64,000 nucleotides of DNA from assembly GCA_963971225.1 (NCBI GenBank), contig OZ020268.1, positions 112,622,830-112,686,829 of the forward strand, read 5' to 3'. Positions 29,967 through 45,384 of this stretch are shown here, one piece after another (within the stretch, counting starts at the first letter, position 1; every line of letters begins with the position of its first letter). The position numbers were made by a program, and so were the translations under genes. The notes under the pieces are model-generated. The model had not been told where the DNA came from and did not search any database. It saw nothing but the letters and a program-made list of their open reading frames with translations. The stretch comes from Melieria omissa (taxonomy: Eukaryota; Arthropoda; Insecta; Diptera; Ulidiidae).

Positions 29967-32410
29967 TGTTTCTGTATATGTCTATCTGCACGTACAACAA
30001 AATGAAAATGCTTATATATTGATTGATTCTAGAGCTTCTGCTGCCTTGCAGTACTCATTGACGTCACCAACAACTTTCTCACCTGTGTACACAACAAGTC
30101 GAATGTGCCGCTTCTGCTGCGGCTGATGTTGCTTCTGCTGCTTTCAATGGAATTCCAATTCCAAATATTTGCTCTGTTCTCGTTGTGGCGCCCGCCACTC
30201 TGTGCCGCCTGCTGCCAACAGTAAAACAAATTACCAAATCAGCAAACACGTTGTCAAGATCGCGCGTACATCAGCCAATTCAACAGCAACAATACACCAA
30301 CAAAAAAACGGGTCCGCACATCAACTACCCTTGAGAGAGTTTCTGGTTCTGTTGACACCAAAACGACAGCGGAAAACTCTAAACTGATGAGTCGTACTTA
30401 TCGTTGTTTTTGTTACTGTTGCTTTTGCTTTTTTGCGCTGGTAAGTTTTATTAACCTTGCCGTCGTTCGACGCCTTGTAATTATTCAAATTTTTTTGCTA
30501 TTCTTCTCGTCACTCATAAAGTGCGCGTACGTTGAGCTTTTCTTCTTTCTCCCGTTTACAGGCCAAATCAACGTCACTTGACTGTTTAGCCGCTGCCCGT
30601 CGTTGTCTTAGATGCGATGCGATGTGGTGCGCTGCACGGAATCAACGAAAACTCTGCACAGCTCTTTGCGTTCTACTGCCAGCACTCTGCTGCAGTGTAG
30701 CGTATTTGAAGCTTTGCGCTGTTCGGCACTGGAGCAGTTAGTCTGCGCTGCTGCTCTCAGCCGATTTCCAGGTTCTCGCCTCGCCCCGCAACGATTATTC
30801 AGCTTTTGTTGTTGTTATTTCTGGTTTCACTGATATGGCTGTTCTTATCATTTCCCTTCAAGTCAACAGCTCAGCTCACTTGCTTACTGGCGTTCTGTGA
30901 TTGTTGTGGACGGGCGCAGGCAGCCGGGGGAGGGGGTATTAGTTTATCCACTCCATAACTGACACCAATTACAAGTGCGTCCGTGGACAGCGAATGGCCA
31001 GCCGGAAAGCTGATTGCTACTTTTTCGTTTTCAACTTGGTGATCACGTTCGCGATTCAGTGAAGATGGCACACAGGGCTGCCAGATGCTTTGGCCAAATA
31101 GCAAAAATCATTTGTAAAAGCCTAATCAATTAAATTTGTGTTAGATTAGATTAAATAAAGATTACTTTAATCAAGAATGTTGAGTTCATACGTTTTTGAA
31201 TGCATTGTTGGATATAGCGAATTGTTTTCGTTTTGACTTATATATATATTAATACACTATAACACCGTGCGACAACAAATTTTATACAAGAAAAAATCGA
31301 TATACTCACGAAACTAGGGGCCAAATGTACTAAAACTGCGTTTTTAGTTTTTCTCTCTGACGTTAGGATTTTTTGTAAAGGACATGTTTCTTTCAAGGAA
31401 TTATTTAAAAAATTGAGCGCATTGTAGAATATTAATATGGGTATCAAATGAAAGAGACAAATCTTTAGAGTCTTCGAAAATTTAATTTTGGTTCAGAAGG
31501 ACATAGAGGTGTTGAAAATGTTCTTTAAAAACTTTATCCTTGAATATCCTTGCAAATTTCCAATATTTAAAAAAAATATATATAAATATATCTTAAGGAC
31601 TAGTATGTACACTACTACATCCTTGAAATTCGTCCTTCCAACTTTATTAATTAAGGATACAACAAATTTAATACTTAGTTATATTACATTTGGCCGCTAG
31701 TTTCGTGAGTATACCGATTTTTTCGTGTTTTGAAATTTTTTTGATTTTTGTCGCACGGTGTAAGCAGTGGTGCGCACACAGGAATTTTTGTACTTGGGGG
31801 GTTCGAACCTTTAAATCTCCCTGTGTGCGGCATTGACTATAAAACATAATGTTTGTTGATGCAATTCATAGATTTTCTCTCCCACTTTAAGTTGATGACC
31901 TTTTGTATTTCACTTAACTTCATTCAATTCAATGAATCAATTTAATTCAATTTAACTTCATATGTTAACACAAAAGTTATATGAGACGTATAAATCCTTT
32001 TCAAAAATTTCTCCTAACCCACATTTACTACTACAGAATTTTGTGCTTTTCTTACTACAGTGCTCTTCTATTTACACTAAAAATTAATTTCCTCACTTTC
32101 CACAATTAAAAGACAAATTTATTTTTTATTTATTTTCAAATGAAGCTAATAAATAAAAGTCTATAATCATTTTTTTATTATTATTAAAAACACATCTTAA
32201 GTTCTCAAGTTCTTTAAAATATTTTGTTATTTTCTACAATTCTGAAGCAGTTCCCAAATGTATGCTGGGACAAGACTTCTCGAACCTAACTTGGCAGCAC
32301 CTCAAAATGACAAACGTCAAAGACAATTGACAGTTTTTGTAGATTTTGGGCTACCAAATTCTAGTGGCCCATTAGCTGGAATCCAACTTTTGTTGGCCGT
32401 TTTCATCAAA
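29967..32410. other. Spacer between Gale and ND-13B (divergent promoters)
   Basis: The two flanking genes point away from each other. The Gale leader probably lies in 29967-30900, where GC content is higher and CAG/CTG-rich words occur. A foldback element occupies 31262-31761. The last 200 bases before 32411 form the ND-13B leader. No further gene was recognised. Confidence 0.5.
31262..31761. mobile_element. Foldback/MITE element, 500 bp, ends ACACCGTGCGACA
   Basis: ACACCGTGCGACA at 31262 and its inverse ending at 31761 form the tips. The arms continue with paired blocks: CGATATACTCACGAAACTAG and its inverse near 31690-31715, and GGCCAAATGTA and its inverse near 31685-31695. The non-coding centre contains ATGGGTATCAAATGAAAG (31437-31454). 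The arms and the 'GAAACTAG.GRCCAAA' words match the element at 19678-20339. Confidence 0.75.
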
Positions 32411-33055
32411 ATGGCAAAGATTTTAAAAGCGGTAAGAGAGCATTTATTGTTAAAACCGCCACGTGTGTGAAAAAGCCACAATCACACTACTAAATAACAC
32501 ACCGAACTATGTGCATAACAAAGAGGCAATTGTTGGTGTTATGTCACAATTGGAAGTACATAACCGCAGCTGCTCGCCTGTTGTGGGTAACTCGATCATA
32601 CAGATACCGAATTAATTGCTAATTTTCACTTGCAGTCCACTGGCCTAACTGGCCTGGCGGTGGCCACCAATCCGCACCACACGCTCGGCGCGCTATATGG
32701 CAAAATATTGCGTGCGCTCGCCAAGATGCCGCAAGATGCTGCCTACCGCAAGTACACGGAGCAAATTGTACAACAACGTGTCAAAGTTGTTGAAGCGGTA
32801 AGGTTTTGTATTAGTGACAGTTAAAGTTGTCGTAACTCGACAGGCTATTTCTTTCACTTATAGAACAAGGACATTTCTGCTTTGGAAAACGCCATCGGCT
32901 GTGGACAAGTTGAGGAGCTGATTGTGCAGGCGGAGAATGAGCTAATACTGGCGCGCAAGATGCTCGGCTGGAAGCCATGGGAATCGCTGGTCAAGCCGGC
33001 GCCGCCCAAGCAGTGGGAGTGGCCGCCAGCACAAATCACCGAACCCAAGGTCTGA
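32411..33055 (+). CDS. ND-13B: NADH dehydrogenase (complex I) subunit NDUFA5 / ND-13B, 3 exons, 124 aa
   Basis: Accessory subunit on the matrix arm of mitochondrial complex I. Exons: 32411-32431 (MAKILKA), 32636-32797 (54 codons), 32864-33055 (63 plus stop). All are GT-AG in phase 0. The protein reads STGLTGLAVATNPHHTLGAL, then a helical core ending RVKVVEA|NKDISALENAI, and then GWKPWESLVKPAPPKQWEWPP. That is the characteristic NDUFA5 C-terminus, and the length equals the fly protein. The first exon encodes only seven residues, as is common for this gene. A polyadenylation signal AATAAA lies at 33210-33215. The start has a good context (ATCAAAATGG). Confidence 0.93.
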
Positions 33056-33209
33056 GCCTCTTTCGGGTGTCGAGCTTTACTACTACTACTACTACTACTA
33101 TTATTATCATTTAAAGAAGTTTGTTGATTTAAAATACACTTTAATCATGGCATATACGTAGACGATATTATTAACAGAAACACTTAATGGCATAACTATT
33201 AAAATATTT

Positions 33210-33215
33210 AATAAA
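33210..33215 (+). promoter_or_regulatory. Polyadenylation signal of ND-13B
   Basis: AATAAA, 155 bases after the stop codon, and the first canonical hexamer downstream of the gene. Confidence 0.5.
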
Positions 33216-33310
33216 GGCAATACGAAAAAAAAACACTACCTGTCGATTTTTGTTTGTGCTGTGCGCTGCAATCAATTCTTGTGTATTCTGTGTATAAAAA
33301 ACAAAGGAAC

Positions 33311-34925
33311 AAGTGCAGAATAGCGTACCCTCGTGAAAAAAATAAATAAAAATTTGGCTGTATAGGGCTTGCTTTTGTGAATGTAAAAAACTAAAAATTT
33401 TGCCTGGGAAACGCCTACCAAAGGCGTGGCACGGGGTCAAAGTTCAAAACTTTTATCAAAATAACTCATTCAATTTTCAATCGATTTATATGATATGGGT
33501 ATCAAACGAAAGGTCTTTTTCATACCTTTATTTTGGTGTACCACATTATATACTTTATATGTACGAGTAAAAAATTATAAGCAACAAATTATTTTTTTTT
33601 TATAAAATTTACAAAACCCGATTTTTTTCTAGAAAAACGTCGTTATTAAGATACAAAAAAATGTACACTATATTATAGCCTGTGGAATTATCTTTTCAAT
33701 GAAATATAAAAACATACATTTTTGTTTTTTTTCAATGCGTGTTTTAATTAAATATCGCGCCTAAGCAAAGAATTTCTGCATTCAAGTACCTTTTGTGTGG
33801 CCGGCCTTCGGCCGGGGCGCTTGAAAAATAACCCTCATGGGAGTCACCACCACATCAGGCAACAGTCAGGTGTGCACAGTATTTTTTGTTCAAATCCATA
33901 GTTCCAAGCTATAGTTTTTTTGGCAATAAGTTTTTCCCAGGTGGCCGGCCTTCGGCCGGGGCGCATGAAAAATAACCCTCATGGGAGTCACCACCACATT
34001 AGGCAACAGTCAGGTGTGCACAGTATTTTTTGTTCAAATCCATAGTTCCAAGCTATAGTTTTTTTGGCAATAAGTTTTTCCCAGGTGGCCGGCCTTCGGC
34101 CGGGGCGCATGAAAAATAACCCTCATGGGAGTCACCACCACATTAGGCAACAGTCAGGTGTGCACAGTATTTTTTGTTCAAATCCATAGTTCCAAGCCAT
34201 AGTTTTTTTGGCAATAAGTTTTTCCCAGGTGGCCGGCCTTCGGCCGGGGCGCATGAAAAATAACCCTCATGGGAGTCACCACCACATCAGGCAACAGTCA
34301 GGTGTGCACAATATGGAAATATAAAAACTTTGAACCTCGATATCTCGAAAACGAAGCGAGATATCGACAATTTTTATTCGTCATTTTCGATTTATTTTCG
34401 GTCAATCTATCTAAAAACATCATCAAATGGCAGCGCCACGGAAACCGTAGAATCCCCTTGCAGGCAGATTCTTTTAACTCAATATAAATTTAAATATAAA
34501 AACAAAAACAAAAAAAGTTCAAATGTTCTATATTTCATTGTAAAGGGAATTCCGTAGAGAATACATGGTAACAAACTTATTATATCTTTATTTTGGTTTT
34601 TTTCGAGAAAAAAATCGGGTTTTGTAAATTTTATAAAAAAAAAATAATTTTTGGCTTATAATTTTTTACTCGTACATATAAAGTATATAATGTGGTACAC
34701 CAAAATAAAGGTATGAAAAAGACCTTTCGATTGATACCCATATCATATAAATCGATTGAAAATTGAATGAGTTATTTTAATAAAAGTTTTGAACTTTGAC
34801 CCCGTGCCACGCCTATTGTAGGCGTTTCCCAGGTAAAATTTTTGGTTTGTTAGACTCAGGAGCGAAACTTCTTTGTATAAGCATACTTATTTATTTTTTT
34901 CACGAGGGTACGCTATTCTGCACTT
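33311..34925. mobile_element. Large foldback element with central 144-bp tandem array
   Basis: The tips are AAGTGCAGAATAGCG (33311) and its inverse ending at 34925. The arms pair for about 330-400 bp each: 33311 to about 33700, and about 34540 to 34925. They include mirrored GACCTTTCG/ATACCCATATCAT, GTACGAGTAAAAAATTATAA and AAAACCCGATTTTTTTC blocks. Between the arms is a 3.5-copy tandem array. There is no transposase; open frames are short. A shorter relative lies at 22873-23260. It ends about 180 bases upstream of the secreted-peptide start codon. Confidence 0.85.
33799..34312. repeat. 144-bp tandem repeat, 3.5 copies, each with a GC hairpin
   Basis: Units begin at 33799, 33943, 34087 and 34231, an exact 144-base period; the last is cut off near 34312. 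Each begins with CCGGCCTTCGGCCGG, a perfect 6-bp stem with a 3-base loop, followed by GGGCGC and a conserved stretch containing AACCCTCATGGGAGTCACC. Copies differ at only a few bases, so the expansion is recent. The array lies in the centre of the foldback element. Confidence 0.92.
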
Positions 34926-35102
34926 AAGCCAAAACAAATTACGTAGAATCGAGTCTCAATGGCTCGTGCTGATAGTGTTGAGCTGATTGTGAGGCGCGCG
35001 CTGTTAACAGATTCATCCCCGTCAGTTGAATTTCGCATTCGTAGCGTTCATTTGCAATCCAAGGAAAACAGAACGTGGGATTTTTCACTTAACTTTTCAA
35101 AA

Positions 35103-35453
35103 ATGTTGGCTGGCGTAAAAATAGTGCAACTGTTGCTGCTGATTTTCACGTTTGTACTGTGCGCCTCGGCTGCTGCTTTGCCGCGCATCAATTACGCCGG
35201 TATCGATGGTCAACTGCTGGAGTTGCGCCGCGTCCGTCGGCAATTCGACATCACACTGTCCGCCGAACATGATGACAAAGAGGACGAAACGGAGTTGGCG
35301 CTGGAGGCTATAGCCAATCTATGGCGCAGCGCCGATATGAAGACTCAGGTGGACGGCTCCGCCAAGGTGGTGCACCGCACCACGACACTGCAAGCGGGTA
35401 ATACCAGATTCTCGGGGCGCCTGCATGTGCACCACGACTACAAGAGAAAGTAA
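35103..35453 (+). CDS. Small secreted peptide precursor, 116 aa, unidentified (immune-peptide-like)
   Basis: Single-exon frame. The ATG at 35103 (context CAAAAATGTT) is chosen because it is followed at once by a clear signal peptide (MLAGVKIVQLLLLIFTFVLC, cleaved near ASA-AALP). An in-frame ATG at 34959 would bury that signal and is disfavoured. After a short pro-region comes RRVRR-Q, a furin-type site that would leave an N-terminal glutamine, a pattern also used by attacin/diptericin-type precursors. The mature part (about 72 residues) starts QFDITLSAEHDD, is acidic then basic, has no cysteines and ends HHDYKRK. No glycine-rich attacin domain is seen. A resemblance to Drosophila edin in size and layout is only an impression. 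A GGGATTTTTC word matching the NF-kB consensus lies at 35077-35086. Candidate AATAAA at 35825. Confidence 0.6.
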   Translation: MLAGVKIVQLLLLIFTFVLCASAAALPRINYAGIDGQLLELRRVRRQFDITLSAEHDDKEDETELALEAIANLWRSADMKTQVDGSAKVVHRTTTLQAGNTRFSGRLHVHHDYKRK

Positions 35454-38400
35454 TGTGCCTTATTTGTGTATTTCGCATGCGCGGCTTGCTGCTCTTGGCC
35501 GGCTGACATCGGCGGGCATCGGTGCTGCAGATGGCGGTGCTAACGACTTTCGCCTGGGCGTGCGTGTAGTGTTTAGTTAAAATTTATATGTACCTATACT
35601 TCAGAGACCTTTGCGAGCGTTCAGAGAAACAAACAGTCGACGAACGAAAGACCTACACAGTGATAAACTCAAGGCGATGTTCGATAACCTTATGAACTGT
35701 GTGATTGTTGCGCATTTTTCATTGAAATTACAGTATGAAATAAATGAATCATGTAGGCTTTATGGAAAATTGTACGCCAATCAATTGGGTGGCCTATTCG
35801 ATTTCAGTGTTCAGATTGGAGTGAAATAAAATAACAAAAGCGGCGGGAGTGGGGGAAAGACATACGCACACACATTGAAAACAGGTCATCGAGTGATGTT
35901 GAGCGGCCTGCCTGCAGTTTGGGAATATGCGATCCCAGTTCAATGAACGACTGCATCTCCAAAACTAGGCGAACTGTCCAGATGAAGCCCAGAAGAACTA
36001 CACTACAAATCTAGGTTTGTGGAGGCTAGAATTAATGATTTGAAAATGAAAAAGTTTAAGCAGGGAAAGAATAAACAATAAAGACCCAGTATACATTGCT
36101 GTGAGGCACTGGACATTTTTATGATAAGATTTATAGATCTGTTTTTCGTATGCGAAGTAAACTTTTTCTTGGAATTTAAAGACGCAACTCAATCGATCAA
36201 TCCGTGTTGTGCTCGCTACTGGAACGATTCTACACTCCACTATTGGCAAAGTTCCAATACGTATTTTGAGGAAAATGCAAACAACTTGACTCGGAAGTAT
36301 TTTTTTTCCACATAAGGAAAGTAAAAACAAATGAATCCGTTTATTGTATTTATTACAACTTAAGTTCATCTTTACAGTCATGTGGCATGAAATGTTTGTT
36401 TGTATGTATGTATGTATGTTTGACTGTGGAGCTTTGAGCCTTTGTGAAAGCAATATCCATCGGCTTTGCGGTATTCTACAATACAAAACGGGACGAGCCG
36501 AGACCAAACGAAAAACACCTAAATATGTACGGATTTGCTGAATTAATTCGAATAGTTTTTGTTTGTGTGTGTGTTTGTGTGTTTATATTTTAAGTTAAAA
36601 GTAGCACACCGAGATTGGTTGGTTTATTATTTTTTTTATGTTCATAGTTCAATTTTAGTCGAGTGGTAATACATATTAGCAATGATATTGTTGATTTACT
36701 GCGGTCAACAATTTTGGAGTTTGTTCAACCGTTTACATTTTATGTTTTTGTTGCTGTTGTTTTTGCTTGTTTATATAAATGTTTATTTATATTTTTGGTT
36801 TATTTTTAAATGCATAAAATGTCATTTCAATGGGGTTTGTTTGCCAAGGAAGAGTTACTCGTCGAATATGTGTGAACAGAAATCCGGTTAACTTAATGCT
36901 TACAATAATGTATAAATGTAAAACGACACCTCGATAAATTGTATGCTTTTTTCTTTTAAGTAATAGTTTTTGTTTATGCCTTTTATGTTGTTGTTAAATT
37001 TCATAGAAATTAATACAATTTATATTTAGTTGTAATTGCTTTAAAATTAGCTGTAAACCGCTTCACGCTTAAGTACTGCTTACCGAATTTGTTATGTGTT
37101 ATTAGACGTATTTAGTTGTTGTTATGATTTCTTATTTTGGATTTTTTGTTGGGATTTTGGGTTTGCCTAAATTACTGTTTCTTTTTGATCACAATTTGAT
37201 TTCTTTGCCTTAAATTTCCGTACACTCAGCCAAATGCTCATGCCAAATATGCAATTTTCTAGTTTCATCCAAAAATATCTGTTTCACCATTCTGTAGTAT
37301 CTCTCTTTATCATTATCTAGTTTAGTTTGATTTTGCTTAGTTAGATTCTTTCGTTTTTTAGGTATTTTTACAACACTACGTTTTGCTTTAAAGATTTCAC
37401 AAACTTTTGCTTCTGTAAGGTGCAGTTAGGTTTCTATATAATTGCATTCATCATTTATTTAGTCAAATCTTAGCTTCATACTTCAAAACACTGGAAGGAA
37501 ACTTTGGTTGCAGAAAAATAATTATCCAAAAAATAAAATCCGAAATCAGTAAAAGCTGCATGTGAGCCGTTCACCAACAACCAATCCGTTAACAAAGGCT
37601 TTTGAAATCTGTGACTATTCGTCGCCTCAGAAAACAAATGTCGTATGTCTTACTAGGCTTAATGGAACATACGACATTCGTTTTCTAAGGCGACGTATTG
37701 TCCCATTACATATTTCAAAAAGCGTTATTGAACGATTTGGCTTGTAAACTACACATCGTCTTATATACGAGTATTAACTTAGCATTTGTGAGTGCTTAAC
37801 AAATGGAAATGTGGAAAACATTCGCAACAAACCATCATAAAATTGAAATGCTTCAAAACATAACAACATCAACGGAAAACTTCAAGTGGACCTATGTTGT
37901 CCTACAGAGTGTAGGAAATTATAGTTGAGTAGAATAGTGCCTCCCACTGCCGCTGCCCTGTTGAAAGTTGCCACATTCTACAAAATCAGCCGATGTCAAA
38001 AGCTGCCACTGCCGCCGCGCTTTTGTAAATTTGGGTTAAAAACAAAACCTCGATTGTGCTAAATGGAAGCTTAGAAAATATGTAAAATATAAGCAAAGAA
38101 GTTCGTAATGCTCATTTATTTGTGGTTGGGATTCGTAGCAGAATCAGCTGAAACGAATTAATGCATTTGTGAAATTACTGGAATTTCGCAACTAATTGTA
38201 CTGGAACCTAAACTTTCAAGTCAGCTTGTGTTTTAAAGTTGGGTTAGCACAAAATGGTATTGAAAAATATATATTTGTTTAAATAATGAGCCAAAAAAAT
38301 CATGTTTGTGTTTTAAAACATCTTCCTTATAAGAAGATGCTATAATTTTTACAAATGGCAGCAAATATCAATACTGCTTTGACCATCCAATCCATCCAAT

Positions 38401-41267
38401 GTTTACACTAATAAAACTGTGTTGTGGCAATGTGACTTATTACCAATTTTTCAGTTTGAACGAAGATATAAATTAAATTTAGGTTGACAAAGAGTGTAGT
38501 TATAGTGCTGGATATATAAATACGTTAATGAAGACCGACTAAAACACTTTAGAGTAAATAGAAAAGAATCACAAATCAAAATTTTCCCAAAATTGACTTT
38601 TCCATAAATCAATTCACAGTATTTATCTCTAACTACTTAAAAAATTGCATTCTTATCATTATCTTCTTTAATTGGAAAAATACTGTACATCTGTATTTAT
38701 GCTAATTACTTTGCTCCTAAGGGATCAACAGTTTTTTGCCTCTTCTGAAAATGTGTGATTTTTGAATTGTGACTCTTTCGCATTTAGCGTGCGATATCTG
38801 ACTTTGAAAACTATAGGCCGTAATACATTGCTCGAATATTAATTGTAACTCCGCACTGCTTCATAGGCAATCGTAATCTATCTACAACACTTTTTGATTG
38901 TGTAATGGTATATATTAAAATATATAAATTAAAGATACGTATTCATGATGCTGTATTGCCTACTGCGACCTTTTAGTTTTAAATATTTGGTCTTATAATA
39001 GCTTTAAAACTCACATTGAGCTCAACGCTCTTAAAAAGTCACCTGAGAAAAATCAACTATTCAACAATGGTGGTTACTTAAATTAAGGAACATTGCAAAT
39101 CAGAAGAATAAGAGTGCGAGTCAAGAGAATAAAAAGCTCGAGTACATTGGCAGCCGGTCAACGGAATCAACCGACATCAGCTAACGAAGGAAACAACCAG
39201 CCGATGCACTTTTTTGGATTCAGCCAATACCGACCAGCGTAAAGTTTAAGAACCTAGTAACTAAAATAATAACTATGTGCAGCCACATAGATCCGTATTG
39301 AGCATTTTTTACCTTGGTTGCTCAATACTCCACTCAGTGTACTGAAAATTCGAGTACCTGTGTAGACTCAGATGCAAAAATGGACATGAGACTCATTTCA
39401 ATAATATGCAAACTTATTCTTTTTTGTTTTAGATCCGATCAATGAAGTATACTAGGCGTAATACCCAACATAAAATATTCTTTTTAATATTTGAAGTAGT
39501 TAAAAGTTCAATAATAGGAGTCAGAGAGTTCCTCTGTAATTTAGAACTTTTACAAAAAATTGAAAAGTTCCGCATAACAACAGTGAAAATCAACAAAACA
39601 TTCAAGTTAAATTCAGTACAACATAAAACCTACCCTGCCAACACAACTACGATCTTGTGAGATAATTAATCATTCTTGGCATTCACTTAATTCAAGGAAA
39701 ATAAGAAAAAAATTTCCAGATTTTTGTAATTTGTACGAAGAATTGTTTTATTTAAATGTAAATTCAAATTATAACTATAGCTATGGTATTTGTATTAAAT
39801 GTAGAAAAAATAATAATTAAATAACTATGTGGAGGGGGTAAAGTAGTACAGTACAGAGGGGGGGAAACGCGAGTAACTCAGAAGCAGTGTACATTCAATT
39901 AAAAGGAAGAAATAAATTCTAACAATTACATTGTAATATTTAATAAAAATTATATAAAAGAAAACGAATGAACGATCAAACGGTGAGGACGACGACGGCA
40001 ACACGGGCAGTGGCCGCAAGCGCATTTGCCCAATAACAATTGTGGCAATTGCAACGATGACGACGACGGCGGTGGAGCACAAGGGCGAGACGGTAATAAC
40101 AAAACGCTTACAATTAGTATAAAAAATTAACTATGTTGCAAATAAACTTATACGACTACAAGCTGGCTGGCTGTAGTGTGTCTGTTGTATTTGTTTTGTA
40201 TTGTTTCGTTTTTAGAATTACATTTAAGAGCGGTTTATTTCATTTCGAATTTGAATTAGTTATTTATTTGTATTGTATGTTATCGTTATTACTCTTTGTA
40301 ATTTCATTATAATTACCATTAATGTTATTGTTTCATTGTTTATATTATTTATATTTAATATCTTAAAAATTGTTTGCTGTTGTTATTCTTGTTACGATTT
40401 TCAACTAAACACTTTTAGTTTTGATTTTAATCATTATCGCTTTTGAATGTTTTCTGCTTATTTTTCCAACTTTTCTGTTTTCTTCGACTATGCTTTTGGG
40501 CGCTTGCTCTCTGCATTCCTCTTTAGCTTTCTCGCTCAACTCCTTTTTCCTTTTCATCTAAGATTATTATTTATTTAAATAAATACTAAATAAGCCATAA
40601 ACTATTTAATGCGGAGCACAAATTATCTGTACATAAATTGATCTTAGGACAAAATACACACACAAGTGAGAACGCGCACAGCATCACATTCATCATTTCA
40701 GCTTCACCTCTTGACTTCAAATAAGCCTTGTCGTTCGTGTTAACCAAATCAACTGCACACACTTTGCGCATAATATGCCGGGGGAATACAATATTCTTCT
40801 TCTTCTTGTTGTCGTTGTTGAGGATTTGTCTGGTTGTGTGTTTGTGTGTGGGGGTCGGGTGGATGTGTCATGAAGGATTTCTATGAAACGTTTTTTTCCT
40901 GCTTCTTCGCCTCGTGTCAGCTTTATCTGCACAACAGTTAAGCAATTTCAAATTCGTGCTATTGGAGCGACGCAACGATGAGGACCGAATGATTCAATGG
41001 GACAAACTGGCGATGAACGAAGCTCCAGTTACAAATGAAATTAATGTCAACACGCTGTTGCCGATAAGCTGCCAACGCATTGATTGCTCTTCTCTGATAG
41101 TGGAACACTGACTTGCTATACGGTTGTTTTAGTTGTTGCAGTGCGCTGATAATCGCCATTGCCTACGCTTTCGTTGAGTTTCGTGCCGTGTGAGCGTGTG
41201 CACAGAGGGGTTTAGGTCGAGTCAGTTCATGCCATTCTGTCCGCAATTCATCCCACAATGGCTGCAT
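35454..41267. other. Long spacer / simjang 3' UTR
   Basis: 5.8 kb between convergent genes. The right part is probably the 3' UTR of simjang (minus-strand AATAAA at 40570-40575 among others); the left end is the 3' UTR of the secreted-peptide gene. A strong hairpin lies at 37620-37695. The rest is AT-rich with no recognisable coding sequence. Confidence 0.5.
37568..37745 (-). repeat. Long hairpin (29-bp core stem), possible hairpin RNA or MITE
   Basis: 37620-37648 and 37667-37695 are inverted copies 29 bases long around an 18-base loop, with two differences. On a minus-strand transcript both differences become G-U pairs, so the stem is fully paired; on the plus strand they are A-C mismatches. 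Weaker pairing continues outward to about 37568 and 37745. The short open frame across this region simply follows the inverted repeat. It could be a microRNA-like or hpRNA precursor, or the relic of a short TIR element. Confidence 0.6.
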
Positions 41268-45344
<4,077 letters not shown>

Positions 45345-45384
45345 TTTTGCCCGTCGCGTCGTCTTGGCTTGTATTCGATATAAC
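45345..45384 (-). other. simjang 5' UTR segment with upstream splice acceptor
   Basis: Directly upstream of the ATG, the minus strand reads TACTTTGCAG followed by 40 leader bases, which marks a splice acceptor at 45384/45385. At least one non-coding first exon must therefore lie farther right, perhaps in the GC-richer stretches at 45.7-47.5 kb or near 49.6-49.9 kb. I could not place it. Confidence 0.55.

Noticed and set aside
33799..34312. CRISPR-like repeat array
   Set aside because: Units are 144 bp and identical throughout with no spacers, inside a eukaryotic foldback element.
33311..34925. Helitron/DINE-1 identity
   Set aside because: A central tandem array and GC hairpin fit, but long inverted arms and symmetric tips do not; no 5'-TC / CTRR-3' ends were seen.
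34959..35102. Extended N-terminus of the secreted-peptide gene from the upstream in-frame ATG
   Set aside because: It would place 48 charged residues before a clear signal peptide; more likely a 5' UTR frame.
37562..37747. 61-codon coding frame
   Set aside because: It coincides with an inverted repeat; the frame is explained by the hairpin.
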